Shown one piece after another: positions 63,802-64,000 of a DNA stretch of 64,000 bases (position 1 is the stretch's first letter; each line of letters opens with the position of its first letter). The notes under the pieces were generated by a model that saw nothing but the letters and a program-made list of their open reading frames with translations, had not been told where the DNA came from and ran no database searches. The stretch is from Pseudomonas fluorescens (GTDB taxonomy: Bacteria > Pseudomonadota > Gammaproteobacteria > Pseudomonadales > Pseudomonadaceae), in contig NZ_CP078138.1 of NCBI RefSeq assembly GCF_019212185.1, positions 4,136,501 through 4,200,500 on the forward strand, read 5' to 3'. The position numbers and the translations under genes were made by a program.

Positions 63802-64000
63802 TCATTGGGCAGCGCCGGGAACGACCCGCACGCTGGCAAAGGATTTGGTGTCGAAATTCGCGCCCAGCGAAGCGGCCCGTACATGCACATACCAGGCGCC
63901 GCTCTTGTCCAGGGTCAGCGGTGCTTCGTACACGCCATCGCTGACCTCTTTGGCGGCAACCACCTGCACCCGTGACGTGGGGGCGAGGAAGTAGCGCACC
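63802..64000 (-). CDS. C-terminal fragment of YtkA/FixH-like or larger cupredoxin-context protein (5' end outside window)
   Basis: Only the last 66 residues are visible; the frame runs past the right edge. The sequence (VQVVAAKEVSDGVYEAPLTL then KSGAWYVHVRAAS) resembles the beta-sandwich end of YtkA/FixH-type periplasmic domains often found with copper proteins. It starts the SCO-cytochrome-foldase series seen here. Whether it is a small stand-alone protein or the tail of a bigger enzyme cannot be decided. Confidence 0.55.
   Translation of the reverse strand, partial: VRYFLAPTSRVQVVAAKEVSDGVYEAPLTLDKSGAWYVHVRAASLGANFDTKSFASVRVVPGAAQ

Overview
The window is high-GC, densely packed chromosomal DNA, and its gene content points to a fluorescent-group Pseudomonas. 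Evidence includes an OprD-family porin, a zinc-finger-less DksA paralog, HglS, orphan betaine-type binding proteins, and the REP/REPIN palindromes (TAGGAGCGAGCCTGCTCGCGA type) typical of that group. I saw no rRNA, tRNA, IS element, prophage or CRISPR array. The species assignment is inferred from family resemblance and repeat type only.

Layout. 1-2.5 kb: 3' end of a multisubunit Na+(K+)/H+ antiporter operon (mnhD-E-F-G). 2.5-13.5 kb: mixed housekeeping and accessory genes, including an orphan glycine-betaine-type binding protein, small unknown proteins, a DksA2-like regulator, a GST, a MASE2-GGDEF cyclase, a Baeyer-Villiger-type monooxygenase paired with an alpha/beta hydrolase, and hglS of D-lysine catabolism. 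13.6-17.8 kb: an AttEFGH-like ABC system with a fused permease. 17.9-21.3 kb: OprD porin, DUF1624 membrane protein and DUF4198 periplasmic protein.

21.7-46.3 kb: a large catabolic island. It has an Lrp regulator, a HAD hydrolase, a class III aminotransferase, a 2-hydroxyacid dehydrogenase, a tartrate-dehydrogenase-like enzyme and a succinate-semialdehyde-type dehydrogenase. These sit beside a tightly coupled leftward set: HAD, PuuB-like oxidase, a complete oligopeptide/opine-type ABC importer, a three-subunit flavin/2Fe-2S amine dehydrogenase and an ArgE-like deacylase. GNAT, bicupin and aldehyde dehydrogenase genes run rightward, followed by a FixJ/FixL-like two-component pair. Together these suggest import and oxidative breakdown of an N-substituted amino acid or opine-like compound; the substrate cannot be read from the sequence. 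46.5-50 kb: an acyl-CoA ligase and acyl-CoA dehydrogenase pair.

50.1-64 kb: the most unusual part. A leftward series, apparently one transcription unit with many stop/start overlaps, encodes a GspE ATPase, PilM/N/O/P (GspL/M/C)-like inner-membrane proteins, a TPR-secretin, three pseudopilins and then the curli export proteins CsgE, CsgF and CsgG. No GspF, prepilin peptidase, CsgA or CsgB is present in the window. Upstream in the same direction are a lone receiver-domain protein, a parvulin foldase, a cytochrome c/periplasmic-binding-protein fusion, two SCO copper/thiol proteins and a cut-off gene ending in a YtkA/FixH-like domain. I read this as a hybrid type II/MSHA-like and curli-type export locus joined to a copper/redox maturation module, possibly serving a secreted metalloenzyme encoded beyond the right edge.
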